From positions 104,486 to 168,485 of the forward strand of contig CAMXCT020000314.1 in assembly GCA_947184155.2 (NCBI GenBank): a DNA stretch of 64,000 bases. Direction: 5' to 3'. This stretch comes from Cladocopium goreaui. Taxonomy: Eukaryota; Sar; Dinophyceae; Suessiales; Symbiodiniaceae. The notes beneath the pieces were generated by a model. That model ran no database searches. It was not told the DNA's origin and was given only the letters and a program-made list of their open reading frames with translations. Each line of letters starts with the position of its first letter. Position 1 is the first letter of the stretch. This document shows positions 1-10,844 of this stretch, one piece after another. The translations under genes and the position numbers were made by a program.

Positions 1-2035
1 AACTGGCGGTGCCTTAACAGGTGATCCTTTAACAGGTGGTTGTGCTGTTGATGTGGATGTTGGTTCTCGCTGAAGGTGAGCTGGAGCTGCCTTAAAGCGC
101 ACTGGTGTGGAAGTTGTAGTTGTAGCTTTTGGTGGCGTGATAGGTGATCTTGCAGGCGCAGGAGGTGGCGTTGGTACATCTGCCGGTGGTCTATTGCTCC
201 TGGCTCTGCTGACAGATCGGGATCGAGTCTGTCCTACATTTTTGAAAGAATCTCTCCGCAAAGGCGGAACACTGTCTCTTCTTTCTTAGCGTTCATGTCT
301 GGATTCTTCCCGCCTATCGAGATAACCTTGATTTCTATTCATCCATTTTTCACGTCTTTTGTCTTCTGATTTCTTAGTTCGAATGCGCATATTTTTGAGT
401 GTTTTCAATTGTGCAAAGGCAAGGAGAGGTGAGTGCCATGCACAGTCCTTCTCTGCCAAACCTAAATCATATGGCAACAGATGTTTTAACTGCTCAACAT
501 CATTCAACATAACTTCGTCGGAAAAAGCTGATCCTGAAAATCCATCCGCAGAGGCGGAATCTTCTTTGGCACGAGCTTCCGTAATGGCGGTTTGCTTACC
601 GTAACAAAGAGAAATTAAAAGCATGGAATCACAATCAGCATCCTCACCAGACATGCTTCGGATGTAATCGGCTGCAGTGGTCGATGAAACTACGTTATAC
701 GTAATGCGATTGATCGGGCTGCGATGCAGATTGATCTGTTGGAGAAAACGCTCAAGAATGTCAATCATGATGCATGTCCGGAAATCGGAATGGTCATCAG
801 ACTTGAAACTGCGTTGGGCAAAAAGGTTACCATCACCTGAAAGAAAATCACATTGGTGCTCGACGCAACTGGCCACAAAACCAAGCCACTTTTGGCATGT
901 CTCCTGATAAGCGTGGACCCAGGCGTATGACGAGATGTGAAAAACCGCAACGCGGCATTCGGCTAACAAGAGACGGCGAACGTCATGTGTGTCAGCACCG
1001 GGGTTTACCTCGCAAACTTCAACACCAGAAACAGCAAGATCATCATCTCCATCAATCTCACAAATTGAATGATCAAGAAAATCTAAAGTGGTCGCCAGTG
1101 GACGGTCATGCTGATGAACAGTGGTTTCGACATTTTTCGCGACATCCGGTCTCGGAATACGAACACCTGTTGCAGGATCAACAAACTCACCGGAAGTATT
1201 TTCACCATGACATAAGCGGAAGATAGCACCGTGGAGAATCCAAAACGGGCTTGACTTATTTCCGATCTCAATCTGATGGTGTCCGAGGAGCTCGATAAAC
1301 GAGCCGACATCATGCGAACCACGAAGAAAATAGCAACGGATTGAGAGTTAATTGAAGGGTGAACTACCATGCCGATCATTCCATATTCATCTGCAAGTTC
1401 ACGATGAGCGGCAATTCCTCCGTATTCGTCGGAAGCCTCACATAAACACACAATATGAGCCGCATTACGGAATACAAGGTGTGGCAAAACTCGATGATTG
1501 ATATCTGTTCGAACCCACTTGGGGAATTTTGAACAAATAACAAAAGTCAAAATGCCAAGCTGATAAGTGTCTCTCTGGAATTCATGGATGTTATCCTTGG
1601 TGCGCTTGACAACACCTTGGACTGCTCTTTTGCCAAGAAGACACGATCGGAATAGTTCCAATAAACGGAGAATTTCTTCCTCACTGAGCTCAGGACCGTC
1701 AGGGTACTTAAAATAAGCTTCTGGTCTCCAAATCGGAAGAGGAGTCAGATCCTGGGCGTCAATGTAGTGTTCCTGAAGAGTTGGAATTCGAGTTCCACTG
1801 GGCATAGAGTAAATATAGCCAGTGTAATCGAACTGCTCGATACCGTGCCTTGCAAAACTCTGAAGGTAGGTATTGCCCAGGGATCGGCCTTCACGCAAAT
1901 GCGAGATAAGGTCCTGAAAATTTTCCTGTCGGGTTTGCTCGTGTTCGAGACGTGTGGCTCCGAAATACGAAGACTCAGCAAGAACAGCATCGACAAGCAC
2001 TCCGATATCGAAAGGTGACTTGGATGAGCTGATAC
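1..2035 (-). pseudogene. 3' part of the copia-1 accessory ORF: EEP-nuclease-like region and Pro/Arg-rich tail
   Basis: This continues the Tpt1 ORF beyond the inserted element. One frame runs from 2035 to about 1330 and includes HIVCLCEAS, which resembles the first catalytic motif of endonuclease/exonuclease/phosphatase (EEP) enzymes. A one-base shift in the T-rich stretch near 1330 moves reading to the frame that includes SGDGN, like the EEP G-D-x-N motif, and later DCDSMLL, a weak match to the terminal SDH motif. That frame is open to 286-288, where a TAA interrupts it. Past the TAA the same frame stays open to base 1 and encodes an Arg/Ser- then Pro/Thr-rich tail. EEP membership is tentative because the closing His is not evident. 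The copy is broken by a frameshift, a stop and the upstream insertion, so it is probably non-functional unless some breaks are sequence errors. Confidence 0.5.
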
Positions 2036-2065
2036 TACCCGATAGATCCAATCCGACTAAAAATA
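2036..2065 (+). repeat. Left terminal inverted repeat of the TA element
   Basis: Thirty bases matching the reverse complement of 6546-6575 without mismatch. The outermost dinucleotide is TA. Similarity continues weakly inward as TTTACTCC-type words. Confidence 0.9.
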
Positions 2066-2159
2066 CTCTTTACTCCTTTTTACTTCCCGACTAAAGAGTA
2101 AATGTACATTTACTCCCTGGAGGGAGTAAACGTACATTTACGTAAATATGCATTTAGTC

Positions 2160-2275
2160 CGGTGGCCATAGTGCAAACTGCACCGTGAGCGGTGCAGTTT
2201 GCACTGTGTAGTTTTCATGTGTCAAGATGGCGCGGTGCAGTTTGCACCCGGCGCGGTGCAAACTGCACCGCTTCA
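2160..2275. repeat. Cluster of GTGCAAACTGCAC palindromic words (left)
   Basis: Several alternating copies of GTGCAAACTGCAC and its complement GTGCAGTTTGCAC, arranged as small inverted repeats. The same words form a second cluster at 4260-4535 on the other side of the LINE remnant. Confidence 0.8.
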
Positions 2276-2600
2276 TTTTTGAGGCTTCTAAATTGTATGT
2301 TGTTTTGTGTATGTTGTGGGGTGGTTTTGCGTTGTTTGTGATGACTTTTTTCGTGGTTTGCATACCGTTGCCCAAATGTACATATGCTATTTTTGTTTGT
2401 GTTTTGTGGTTTGTTTGGGTGTGTTTGTGTGTTTGTTGTTTCTGTTTGTTATTGTTTATTTCGCGTTCCGTGTTTACTTTTGTTTCTTTGTGCTTGGTTG
2501 TTTGTTGTTTTTTGCTCTCTTTTTTTTTCAAACCATAGGTCTGGGTGAGACCCGTTGGCACCACTACAGCAGCTGTTCGTCCTATAGGTGAAAATGACTG

Positions 2601-4140
2601 TCAAAAAGGATCTTCTCGGTTGAGAGCCCAGGTTTTTATTTGTTCACGGTGTTCCCTGTTCTGTATTTCAAATGCTATATTGTGAAATTTTCTGCGCCAG
2701 CAATCTTTCATTGTTTCATACGTCCACGCCGCTCTAGGGCGACCCGCCCTTCTGTGTTCAACTTGTTGTGGCAAAAGATTTCTTGTAGCGAAAGTGGCTT
2801 GGTGTTGTGGGTGATCTCTTGGTCTTCTGATTATATGCCCCAATAATTTTAGTCGTTTTTCCATCACTTAATGGACGGATGATTTCCTCTGCGCCTAGGC
2901 CCATTTCCAAATTAGCGCGTCTGTAGACTTCATGGTTTCTAGTTGCTCGGTCGATGTAGGTTGTTGACATTTTCAAAAATTTTCTGAGACCTTTTAGTTA
3001 GAAAGTATCCAGTTTACTTGCTGCGGTTTCTGTTGGTTGCAGTGCTTCCAGGCTGTACAAGAGTTTGGAAACACAAACTGCGTTAAATACTTGAATTTTC
3101 CATTTGGTTGGCACCCGCGCTTGTTTCCAGAACAAGTCAAATCTTTTCAGTATCGGCATTGTGCTCGAGATGCGTCGATTGATTTCAATCTTAGGGTTCA
3201 CCTTTTTACTGATCCGCGTTCCCAAATACATAGTTTCGTCCACACTTTTCAACTCTTGCCCATCTGCGAATGTTATTTGATTGTTTCTGTTGTAAGTGAT
3301 GCATACGCATTTGTCTCTGTTTAGTTTTATGTTGTAGTATTATTTGATTCTTCTTCGATGTATCTCAGGTAATCTTTTGCAGTTTGGGTGTTTTTGGCAA
3401 TGACTAGAATGTCGTCTGCGTACAAAAGTTTTTGAAACTTCATGTTACTGACAGTTTTCTGGAAAAACGCATCGTTGTTCTTGCGCCTCACATCGAAGAA
3501 CAGGACGCTCATCATTAAATTGAATAAACAAAAGCGATAGCGGACATCCCTGCCGTATGCCAGAATGCTGTTTTTTTCCATTTGCTTTCTTCAGTATTCT
3601 GGATTGTTTTGAAGAACGGATGCTCATACAAAGCCTTAATGTTGTTGATCATTTTGGCGTTAATCTTCATTCGTTCCAGTGCTTCAAATAACCTTTGGTG
3701 TGATATTCTGTCAAAAGCCTTTTCCCAATCTAAGAAAATCATATAATATGATGTTCTGGTGCCCGGCTTCTGCTGGGTCTTGTAATCGGCGCAGGCAGAA
3801 TAGAGGTTCTGAAGTACTTTTGCCCCTCCTGAATCCAAATTGTGTGTCACTTACAAACTGATCAGTGGCGTCTGCAATTCTTTTCTGTAAAAATTTGGTC
3901 AAAATGTTGTATGATGAGTTCAGCAAAAGAATAGGGCGGTAGTGTTCGGGGAGCTCTGGGTTGCCTTTTTTTTACATAGAAACAACTTCTGCGTAGGCAA
4001 AATCATCAGGGTACGACTCTTCAGTCCACATTTGGTTCAGGATTCTCGCCAGCAACCTCTGGTTGTCTTCGTCTAGATATTTGTACAAGTCGATGGTTGT
4101 CTTGACTGTACGTCTTTTGCTGCACACAAGCTTCCCAACT
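2601..4140 (-). pseudogene. Decayed LINE (non-LTR) reverse transcriptase
   Basis: Successive minus-strand frames encode parts of one non-LTR reverse transcriptase in order. FGFRRGKST lies in the region before motif A, FLDWEKAFDRI is motif A, GIRQGCPLS is motif B and LLYADDILVIAKN is motif C with the catalytic YADD. YLGTRIS and SKLLYSLEAL belong to the thumb/connection, and a C-terminal tail has HIIRRPRD followed by RAGRPRAAW. At least five frameshifts separate these pieces, so it is dead. An upstream piece near 4020-4075 (LLARILNQMW) belongs to the same ORF, and no endonuclease was seen, so the copy is also 5'-truncated. It is nested in the TIR element, which is nested in copia-1. Confidence 0.85.
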
Positions 4141-4259
4141 CTTTTCTTCAAAAAAAGGTGTGAACATTGACATTTGTAAGAAAAATATGTGGCATTTTTG
4201 CGAAAAATATTGAATTTTTAAGAAAAAAACATGTTTTTGCAAAATGTCATATTCCACCT

Positions 4260-4535
4260 TTGGTGCAAACTGCACCATTCATAGTGCAAACTGCACTTTG
4301 CCATAGTGCACTTTTGGTGCAGTTTGCGCTAAGAATAGTGGAAACTGCACTATGCGTGGTGCAGTTTCAAGTTTATAGTGAAGTTTGCACTCTTCTTAGT
4401 GCAAACTGCACCAAAAGTGCACTATGGCATAGTGCAGTTTGCACTATGAACGGTGCAGTTTGCACCAAAAGTGCGCTATGGTCATAGTGCAGTTTGCACT
4501 ACAAATGGTGCAATTTGCACCAAAAGTGCACCAGT
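4260..4535. repeat. Cluster of GTGCAAACTGCAC palindromic words (right)
   Basis: About ten copies of GTGCAAACTGCAC, GTGCAGTTTGCAC and close variants in alternating orientation, separated by short AT-rich or GTGCACTATGG-like spacers. It matches the shorter cluster at 2160-2275. Confidence 0.8.
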
Positions 4536-6360
4536 TTTTTTTTGGCATGTATGTTTTTTTCATTCTTGAAACCAAAAAATTAGTGCACAAATGAATTGTG
4601 AGCAAGCATGATAGTTCTTTTGGGCTGTGTGTCTGGCTGAGTGCGGCATGAGCTCCATCCTTTTTCGAAATGCACACAGCAAGAACAAAATGTATATGTG
4701 ACATGAACAGAGCAAGAACAAGATTGCACTTGAAACTCACAAAGCAAGAACAAGAAGGTAAGACTTCGCTTCAGAACCTTCAGAAACTGTTTTGTTCGAT
4801 TGCGAACACCCACTCAAGGAAAAAATGATTCAGTTCTATCTTTTGGACCTTGGACGGCCTGTGATGCACAGGATTTCACACAAAAGGAAGTCTTGCTGTT
4901 TGCGATCTTTGTGCTCTGTGTGTTCCTGCTTTCTGCAGTTGACGTGTTCTTGATCAGCACTGCTCATTCACAACTTCACACCCACAGTTGTGGACATGAT
5001 TTTGGTGCTAGATGCACATGCTCTTGCTCGATCGAATGTTCCTGCTTTGCAAAAAGGTGTTCGTGCAATGTGCGGCAATCAGAATTTCATACAATCCAGA
5101 GATCCCCAACCTGAGAAAACGCAAGAACCATACATTTTTCCTTGAAACAATATGTATAATTATACGTTATACATGTTCTTCCAGCGCATGTGGTTCCTTG
5201 ATGATGCACAGTATATTTAAAGCTTTCTGGTTTGTTGTATGAAGGCCCCCAAAAGATAACATGTTGGAAACTTGAAAGTTTCAGGGTGGACATCTTATGT
5301 ATATATATATATAAAAGCAATCTTGGAAATTGCTTTCGGTTTTTTGATGCTTACCACATGTACACAAAAAAATATTGGGCACAGGAACAACCAATTTTGT
5401 GCGGGTTTCAGATCTGTGTTCTGAGGTTTGTCTGTTGTTTATGACTGTGGAAAACGAAACGTTCATGCGTTTTGTGAAATTGAAGTTTACAGGCGAAGAT
5501 GTCTGAAATCTAGTGACGCAGATGTCTGAAATTTTGGGTTAAAGCTTCTGAAAAGTAGGGTTAAAGGTGTGAGTTGTCACTGTGCACCTGAGAGTTTGAA
5601 AAATCATGCCTCAGCTCTTGGCCTATCATGGCAACCGCGAGACATGTGGATGGAAGCTTTCATGTCACAAGATTGATTCACTCTTTTGTGGCTCTAAGTC
5701 CGTGTTGGGCCAGATTTCATTCATTGCACATGTTTGAAGATTATCGGTTTTCTGTATTGTTGCTGAAACTGCTCTCATGTTTCACACGTGTGAAACTGCT
5801 CTCATGTTTCACACGTTGTGGTCAGAAAGGGATTTAGATTTTGTCTTTTCACCGAACTTCAATTCACTCTGGCTGAGCGCCAGGGCTTATGGATTCCTGC
5901 GGTGGTGTCGTCGCGCAAAGAAAATCATACACATAGAAACAGAAGCAAACGTCAAACACCAAAACAGATTGCACTTGTTGGTGAAAGAGAATCACATGGT
6001 TCACCAAAAGATGCCACGTGAAAGCAAGAACATGCAAAAGGTTGCAACCAGAACATGCCCGCAAGAAAAGGTAAGCAACACACGAATGCACAAACTTAGC
6101 ATTGACAATGTTGATATATATATATCTCTCTCTCTCTCTCTTAACATACAAATATATATATATACATATGTGTGTTTCTAGCAATACTTTTTGTGCCTTT
6201 TTTCAAGTCAGCAGCAATATTTCAAACATATATCCACAAAAGCAACCAGAAATCGTTGCCGTTTCATTCCAAAACTACAAGAATATCATGGTTTTCGTGT
6301 TTCCAACATATGTTGGTTCTAATGCCAGCACCGTGAAAAACATAGAAAAAATGAGAATCA
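4536..6360. other. Interior of TIR element, no gene recognised
   Basis: AT-rich sequence with short TA and TC microsatellites (about 5296-5314 and 6112-6170) and a 19-base direct duplication, CTGCTCTCATGTTTCACAC, at about 5769-5815. Short ORFs here show no recognisable domain, so I do not call a gene. Confidence 0.6.
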
Positions 6361-6545
6361 CTATAACATCAAAAATTTACTCCCCGGACTAAATCATCAT
6401 TTACTCCTAGGACTAAATCATCATTTACTCCTAGGAGTAAAATTTACTCCCTGGACTAAATTTACTCTTTAGTCGGGCTGCCCGACTAAATTTAGTCGCC
6501 GACTAAACCCTAAATCACTATTTTGGAGTAAATTTAGTCCAGGAC

Positions 6546-6575
6546 TATTTTTAGTCGGATTGGATCTATCGGGTA
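6546..6575 (-). repeat. Right terminal inverted repeat of the TA element
   Basis: Partner of 2036-2065. Its minus-strand TAG at 6566-6568 supplies the stop that ends the interrupted host ORF. Confidence 0.9.
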
Positions 6576-8513
6576 TCTGGCAAAAATTCAGTTGACAATT
6601 CAGAAGAATAATTAACAATATTATGATGGCAAGCCAAGCCGTGAGTGCGGCATTCTAAGCAATAGGCAAAGCCACAAGGGTGGCACCAGAACATTGCCTC
6701 GGCACAATTGCAATCTTCAAAATTCTTGCAGCACTGTGGGCCTGGTGGCCTGGGAAACCACGGAATGTCATCTGTTTCCTTTTTGAATTGTGTAAAGAAC
6801 TTTTGTGCTGCGTCCGCATCGCGGAACAATTCCTTGGCCTGTGTTGACATCTCACGGCGGGCCATAGTCTTAACAACAGAACGACGGCCTCCCCAAGGAG
6901 AATTGGCTGCCAGGTTAACCGCAGGAACCTGAGGCTTTTTCAGAACTGGCCGCAGTAGCGGCACCTTTCTGTTTCTTCGGCATTGGTTTGGCTGCAATTT
7001 TTCTTTTTGGAGCTTCGCTCTCTGAAGCAGAGGTTGCCTCATTGTTCTTCGCTTTTTCTAAGTGCTTTTTAAATCTCTTGGAGATTTCATCTCTGAGAGC
7101 GTTCACCTTTTTATCTTCCTCGGTCTCTGGTGGACCTCTTTCTTGGTCATTGGGAGTCACGACGGTGCGAACAGGCCTGGCAGGACCGGGTGCAGTTGAC
7201 CTAAAACATTCAAGAAATTTGGTCACAACTGGAATCTGTTCGATCTTCTCTGCGACATACTCCACATATTCGGAACGTGTCCAAGAAATACCGTCTCTTT
7301 CATTTTCAGCTTTCTTATCCCAGTACAATTGGTGGTGGCAAACATGCATTGCAAGATCAACATCGGAATCATAATCATTCATCCGTTTTAGCTCAGCCGT
7401 TTCCGGTATTTCAAGCCAGGCACGATCAACAAAAGACCAAACACCACAAAACCGAGTAAACGGTACAGTCTGATCTGTAAGAACATAACGATTGTGGGTG
7501 ATTGCCGGACCAAGGCCAGCTACGGCACCAGGACGAGCGATCAAAATGCAATCGGACTCTGGTCTCAGGACATCCCTCATGGTGCTGAGAGTCGAATCGA
7601 GAGCAAAATGAACATGATTCCGGCCACCGCGGGTGCCACCAGGAAGCAAACCGAGACTCCGAATAGACGGAAGATTTTTCTTGTTTGTTCCGTGGATAAG
7701 GTATCTGTTGACAAACATATCTGGCATAAATGGACAATGGCGAATTGAAACATCAGTGGAATGTCCACTCTCAAAACGGATAAAAATGCTCGCAATGTCA
7801 ACACCTTCAAGAGTGTCAGCTTGATTTTCACGGCGGGTTTCTTCGCCGAAGTCGGCAGTCATAAACCAATTATCCGGAACCGGAGTAACACCAGGCTGAA
7901 AATCGTCCGTGCTCATAAATCCAATCATTGCACGGGCTTTATTTGAATCACAGATAACGTGTGCCAAAGGCATCAAAAACCTGAAGGTGTTACCCCTGTC
8001 CTTAAGGCGCATAGAAATTTCATCTTCATCAAAGATCTGAAGATTTTTCGGGCCATCGCGATACAAAGCTCGAATTTTTCTGGCCGTGCCTTGGTGATTG
8101 ATCAATTCATGAAGGGACAGAGATCCGTCATGATGAAGCAGGTTAGTGTGCCTAAAAATGTAGGAAAGGTGACGTGACATCATTTCATAGTGATGATCCG
8201 CCAATGCAGCATCGTGATCCTCCTGAGTCTTGACTCCAGATTGTTTTCGAAGGACCTGTGCAATGCACTGAGAGAAAATTAAACTGTTAAGCTGTACAGA
8301 GTCAAGAGGAGCTAGAAAAGCATCATCGATTGCCCGACTACGATTTTCGTAAGAATTGGGGTCACGAGGCTGTCTTCTATCTTGACGTTCAGGACGGCCG
8401 CCACGCGGTTCATGTCGAGGTGTCTGTCCACGCGGGCCACGATGGCCACGCGGCGTATAATCCGCAGAGGCGAAATGATCTGTGCGGCCATGTTTTGAGA
8501 ACTTTGGTGGCAT
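6576..8513 (-). CDS. Copia-1 accessory ORF, 5' part: RNA 2'-phosphotransferase (Tpt1/KptA) domain plus Cys-rich segment
   Basis: The ORF starts MPPKFSK at 8513 with an Arg/Gly/Pro-rich basic N-terminus of about 60 residues. Tpt1/KptA landmarks follow in order: LSYIFRH (the invariant Arg-His), HHDGSLSLHELI, FRFLMP, IRFESGHS (equivalent of the IRAxQGHS motif), YLIHGT with IRSLGL, and RNHVHFA. Tpt1 enzymes remove the 2'-phosphate left at tRNA splice junctions using NAD+; this role is known for the family and not shown here. A Lys-rich linker follows. Around 6936-6945, at an A5 run, reading must shift one base to enter the frame containing CCKNFEDCNCAEAMFWC, a probable zinc-binding Cys/His cluster. 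That frame ends at a stop inside the inserted element's TIR and resumes at 2035. The ORF starts about 195 bp after the RT/RNase H stop on the same strand. Confidence 0.75.
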
Positions 8514-8708
8514 GAAAACAGTCAGTCACTTCTTTTTCGGCTGTGACTGGTTGAGAAAAAAAGGACTCTTCGAGGTGTATCCAGCTTCGGCAAAAGGGTT
8601 TCTGTCAACAGGTGCCAATGGGACGTTCTTGTCCGGCGATCGTACAAAAAGCAATATGAACCCTGTGAGCCGATAGATTGCAGACACAAATTTTCTTGAT
8701 ACGAAAAT

Positions 8709-10844
8709 TTACTCCTCAAAGTACATCATGGCAAAAACATAGTCAGAAATATCTTCACAAAAAAATGTCAACACATTGTGTGGCTCAGACAAAGTTTCAA
8801 TGACCCATGTTGTTAAGAAAGCCTTGTGCTTCAGTAACGACCGGAATGGTGGATGTACATCAACGTTTTCAAGTTTGCCAGTTGTAATAGACGACACAAG
8901 TTGGTCTGGTTTGGCAGTCGATTTTGTCAATGGATCTGCTAAACAGTATTCACTTGCAATATGACTCAAGTCGTCTAGGTGTCCGGTGTTACTTTCACGT
9001 CTTAACATTTGAATCAAATGATGGGTCTCTTTCTGTTCAGGTAAGTGTGTTGTCTGAGCTGTGGTGACTAGATTGTTTGCGTCTGTTCTAATATGGATAG
9101 GGACGATCTCACCACTAACATCGGCCCAGAGTGCACGCAAAAACAAACATGTACCAAAACATTTCATTAAGGCATTCAATTCGGCAACGGTAGTGGATTG
9201 TGTTGTTGTAGTTATCTTGTGACTTTCATAGTCAATAATCGATCCACGAGTGGCTGAGTTTGAACCGTCAATACGGTGTGCTTGCTTGTCGTAACCGGAA
9301 TTACGGTATGTTCCCTTGGAAGGCAATTTGCGGTCTTCGGCTAAGAAAATGACATGAGCACGCTGACTAGACTTATCACTGTTGTTGCGGTAGGATGCAT
9401 CAGGCATGCCAAGGATACGTTGAGAACCCTTCAAAGGCCAAAATCTTCCATCAACATACTGGCTCTTGAGGGTGCGAACAACCTTATTGATTTCCCTGAC
9501 ATCTCCGATGGTCGGACTAGCAGCGGCTGAGGCACAACGCGAAAACTTGTAACAGATGTGAACCTGTGTTCTACTCTGTAACCAATTGAGCTGTCCAAGA
9601 ACTGATCGGTATGCGGTATGAAGTTGTGGATTGCATTGGATGTTGTCCTTCAAAGACTTATCGATCTTGACTTCTTCAACTGCATCGACAGCAAGTTTCT
9701 GGTCAACAGAAATGTAGGGTCCATACTTGTCATGTGTCTTCCATTTTATGCGTTGGCCTACAAACATGATGTCATTTTTATCTTCTGAACCAACCGCAAA
9801 ATTCTTACGCAGACTGGACAAAACCTTGGACTCAAACACCTTGTCGCCTGCCATGAACAGGTCATCAACATGAAGACAAATAAAACCATGTGGACGGCGT
9901 CCTTGTGCATTGTTGCGGGCTACCGGATCCATGAGATGGTCAATTGCTTCTGAAATGGATACCTGTTCAGTATTGACACTGCGTGGTGGTTGATAAGTCT
10001 TAGTCTTAGAAGTACTGTCATACAAAACATAAGTACATCTATCTGCACGTGTGGGAACAAGTCCGCAGTCAAGTAAGGCTTTATCAATGATCTGCCACCA
10101 GCGGCGTGGCGCATCATTAAGACCGTAACCAGGCTTCTTAAGCCTAGCACCGATGTACGGTGGGTATCCGTACTCGGGTGGAATCTGGCAAATGATGTCT
10201 CGCGTTTCATCATAGGCTTCACCTTGGAGGAAAGCGGTCTTAAGGTCCATATGGTACAAATCCCAGTGATAGTTTGCAGCTAGTTGAGTTGCACATCGGA
10301 AACCTGCTCGAGAAGCTGCTGGGCTATCAGTTTGCTGAGTGTTCTTCTGCTTATCTTGAAAACCCTTGAGGACCCATCTAGCCTTACATTTCTGGAAGTT
10401 ACCGTCTTTGTCTTTCTTCACGGTAAGAACCCATCTTCCAGCTACAAAATTTCTAACTCTGGTCTTTCTCATATCAACAAGATCAAAAACTTCATTGTCA
10501 ATCCATGACTGGCATTTAGCCTTCTTGGCATCTAAAAACTGTTTGGCAAGTTGTCTCTTCTCTTGCTGAGTGGCTTCTTTTCTCTTCTTGCCAACAAGAT
10601 AAGAAAATTTGTCTGTCATAGAATACAACGTCATAAACGCTTTATCTTCATCATTAATGCCGTGATATTCTTCAATGATATCAGATCTGGTCTTACGGCA
10701 TCTGGCGCGCTGTCTCTCAGAAACAACTGAATAAGACATACCAATGGAATTGGACGATTCAACACTACTTAGAGCTACCGGTGAACCATCAATCAATCTT
10801 GGAACGGAGAATGAGGCAGTAGTTCTTGGGACAGAAAACACCAT
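8709..10844 (-). CDS. Copia-1 reverse transcriptase and RNase H
   Basis: A 711-codon frame. The RT has KARWVLKGF, YHMDLKTAFLQG (motif A Asp), KKPGYGLNDAPRRWW (the copia LYGLKQAPRxW equivalent) and CLHVDDLFMAG near residue 323 (motif C, catalytic DD). Ty1-type RNase H follows: GMPDASYRNN, the active-site-like TVAELNAL, HIRTDANNLV, and HIASEYCLADPLTK close to the C-terminus. Together these copy element RNA into DNA and degrade the RNA strand. The first codons (MVFSVPRTT) overlap the 3' end of the Pro-rich frame by about 50 bases in another phase; the natural product is probably one polyprotein, split here by a frameshift near 10845. All catalytic motifs appear intact. Confidence 0.9.
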   Translation of the reverse strand: MVFSVPRTTASFSVPRLIDGSPVALSSVESSNSIGMSYSVVSERQRARCRKTRSDIIEEYHGINDEDKAFMTLYSMTDKFSYLVGKKRKEATQQEKRQLAKQFLDAKKAKCQSWIDNEVFDLVDMRKTRVRNFVAGRWVLTVKKDKDGNFQKCKARWVLKGFQDKQKNTQQTDSPAASRAGFRCATQLAANYHWDLYHMDLKTAFLQGEAYDETRDIICQIPPEYGYPPYIGARLKKPGYGLNDAPRRWWQIIDKALLDCGLVPTRADRCTYVLYDSTSKTKTYQPPRSVNTEQVSISEAIDHLMDPVARNNAQGRRPHGFICLHVDDLFMAGDKVFESKVLSSLRKNFAVGSEDKNDIMFVGQRIKWKTHDKYGPYISVDQKLAVDAVEEVKIDKSLKDNIQCNPQLHTAYRSVLGQLNWLQSRTQVHICYKFSRCASAAASPTIGDVREINKVVRTLKSQYVDGRFWPLKGSQRILGMPDASYRNNSDKSSQRAHVIFLAEDRKLPSKGTYRNSGYDKQAHRIDGSNSATRGSIIDYESHKITTTTQSTTVAELNALMKCFGTCLFLRALWADVSGEIVPIHIRTDANNLVTTAQTTHLPEQKETHHLIQMLRRESNTGHLDDLSHIASEYCLADPLTKSTAKPDQLVSSITTGKLENVDVHPPFRSLLKHKAFLTTWVIETLSEPHNVLTFFCEDISDYVFAMMYFEE

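Larger units (their letters stand above)
2036..6575. mobile_element. 4.5-kb TIR element inserted at TA into the copia-1 accessory ORF
   Basis: The ends are 30-bp perfect inverted repeats (2036-2065 and 6546-6575), each beginning TACCCGATAGATCC when read inward. TA is present at both outer edges, consistent with a TA target duplication as in the Tc1/mariner superfamily. Removing the element and one TA restores the host frame exactly: residues LPD on one side join SISSSK on the other. No transposase was seen inside, so it looks non-autonomous. The interior holds a decayed LINE, two clusters of GTGCAAACTGCAC palindromes, AT microsatellites and unassigned DNA. The terminal 120-200 bp are dense in TTTACTCC, GGAGTAAA and GACTAAA words. 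Confidence 0.88.

Noticed and set aside
1083-2051. Separate gene starting at 2051
   Set aside because: The apparent start codon lies inside the inserted element's TIR; the frame is the continuation of the interrupted accessory ORF.
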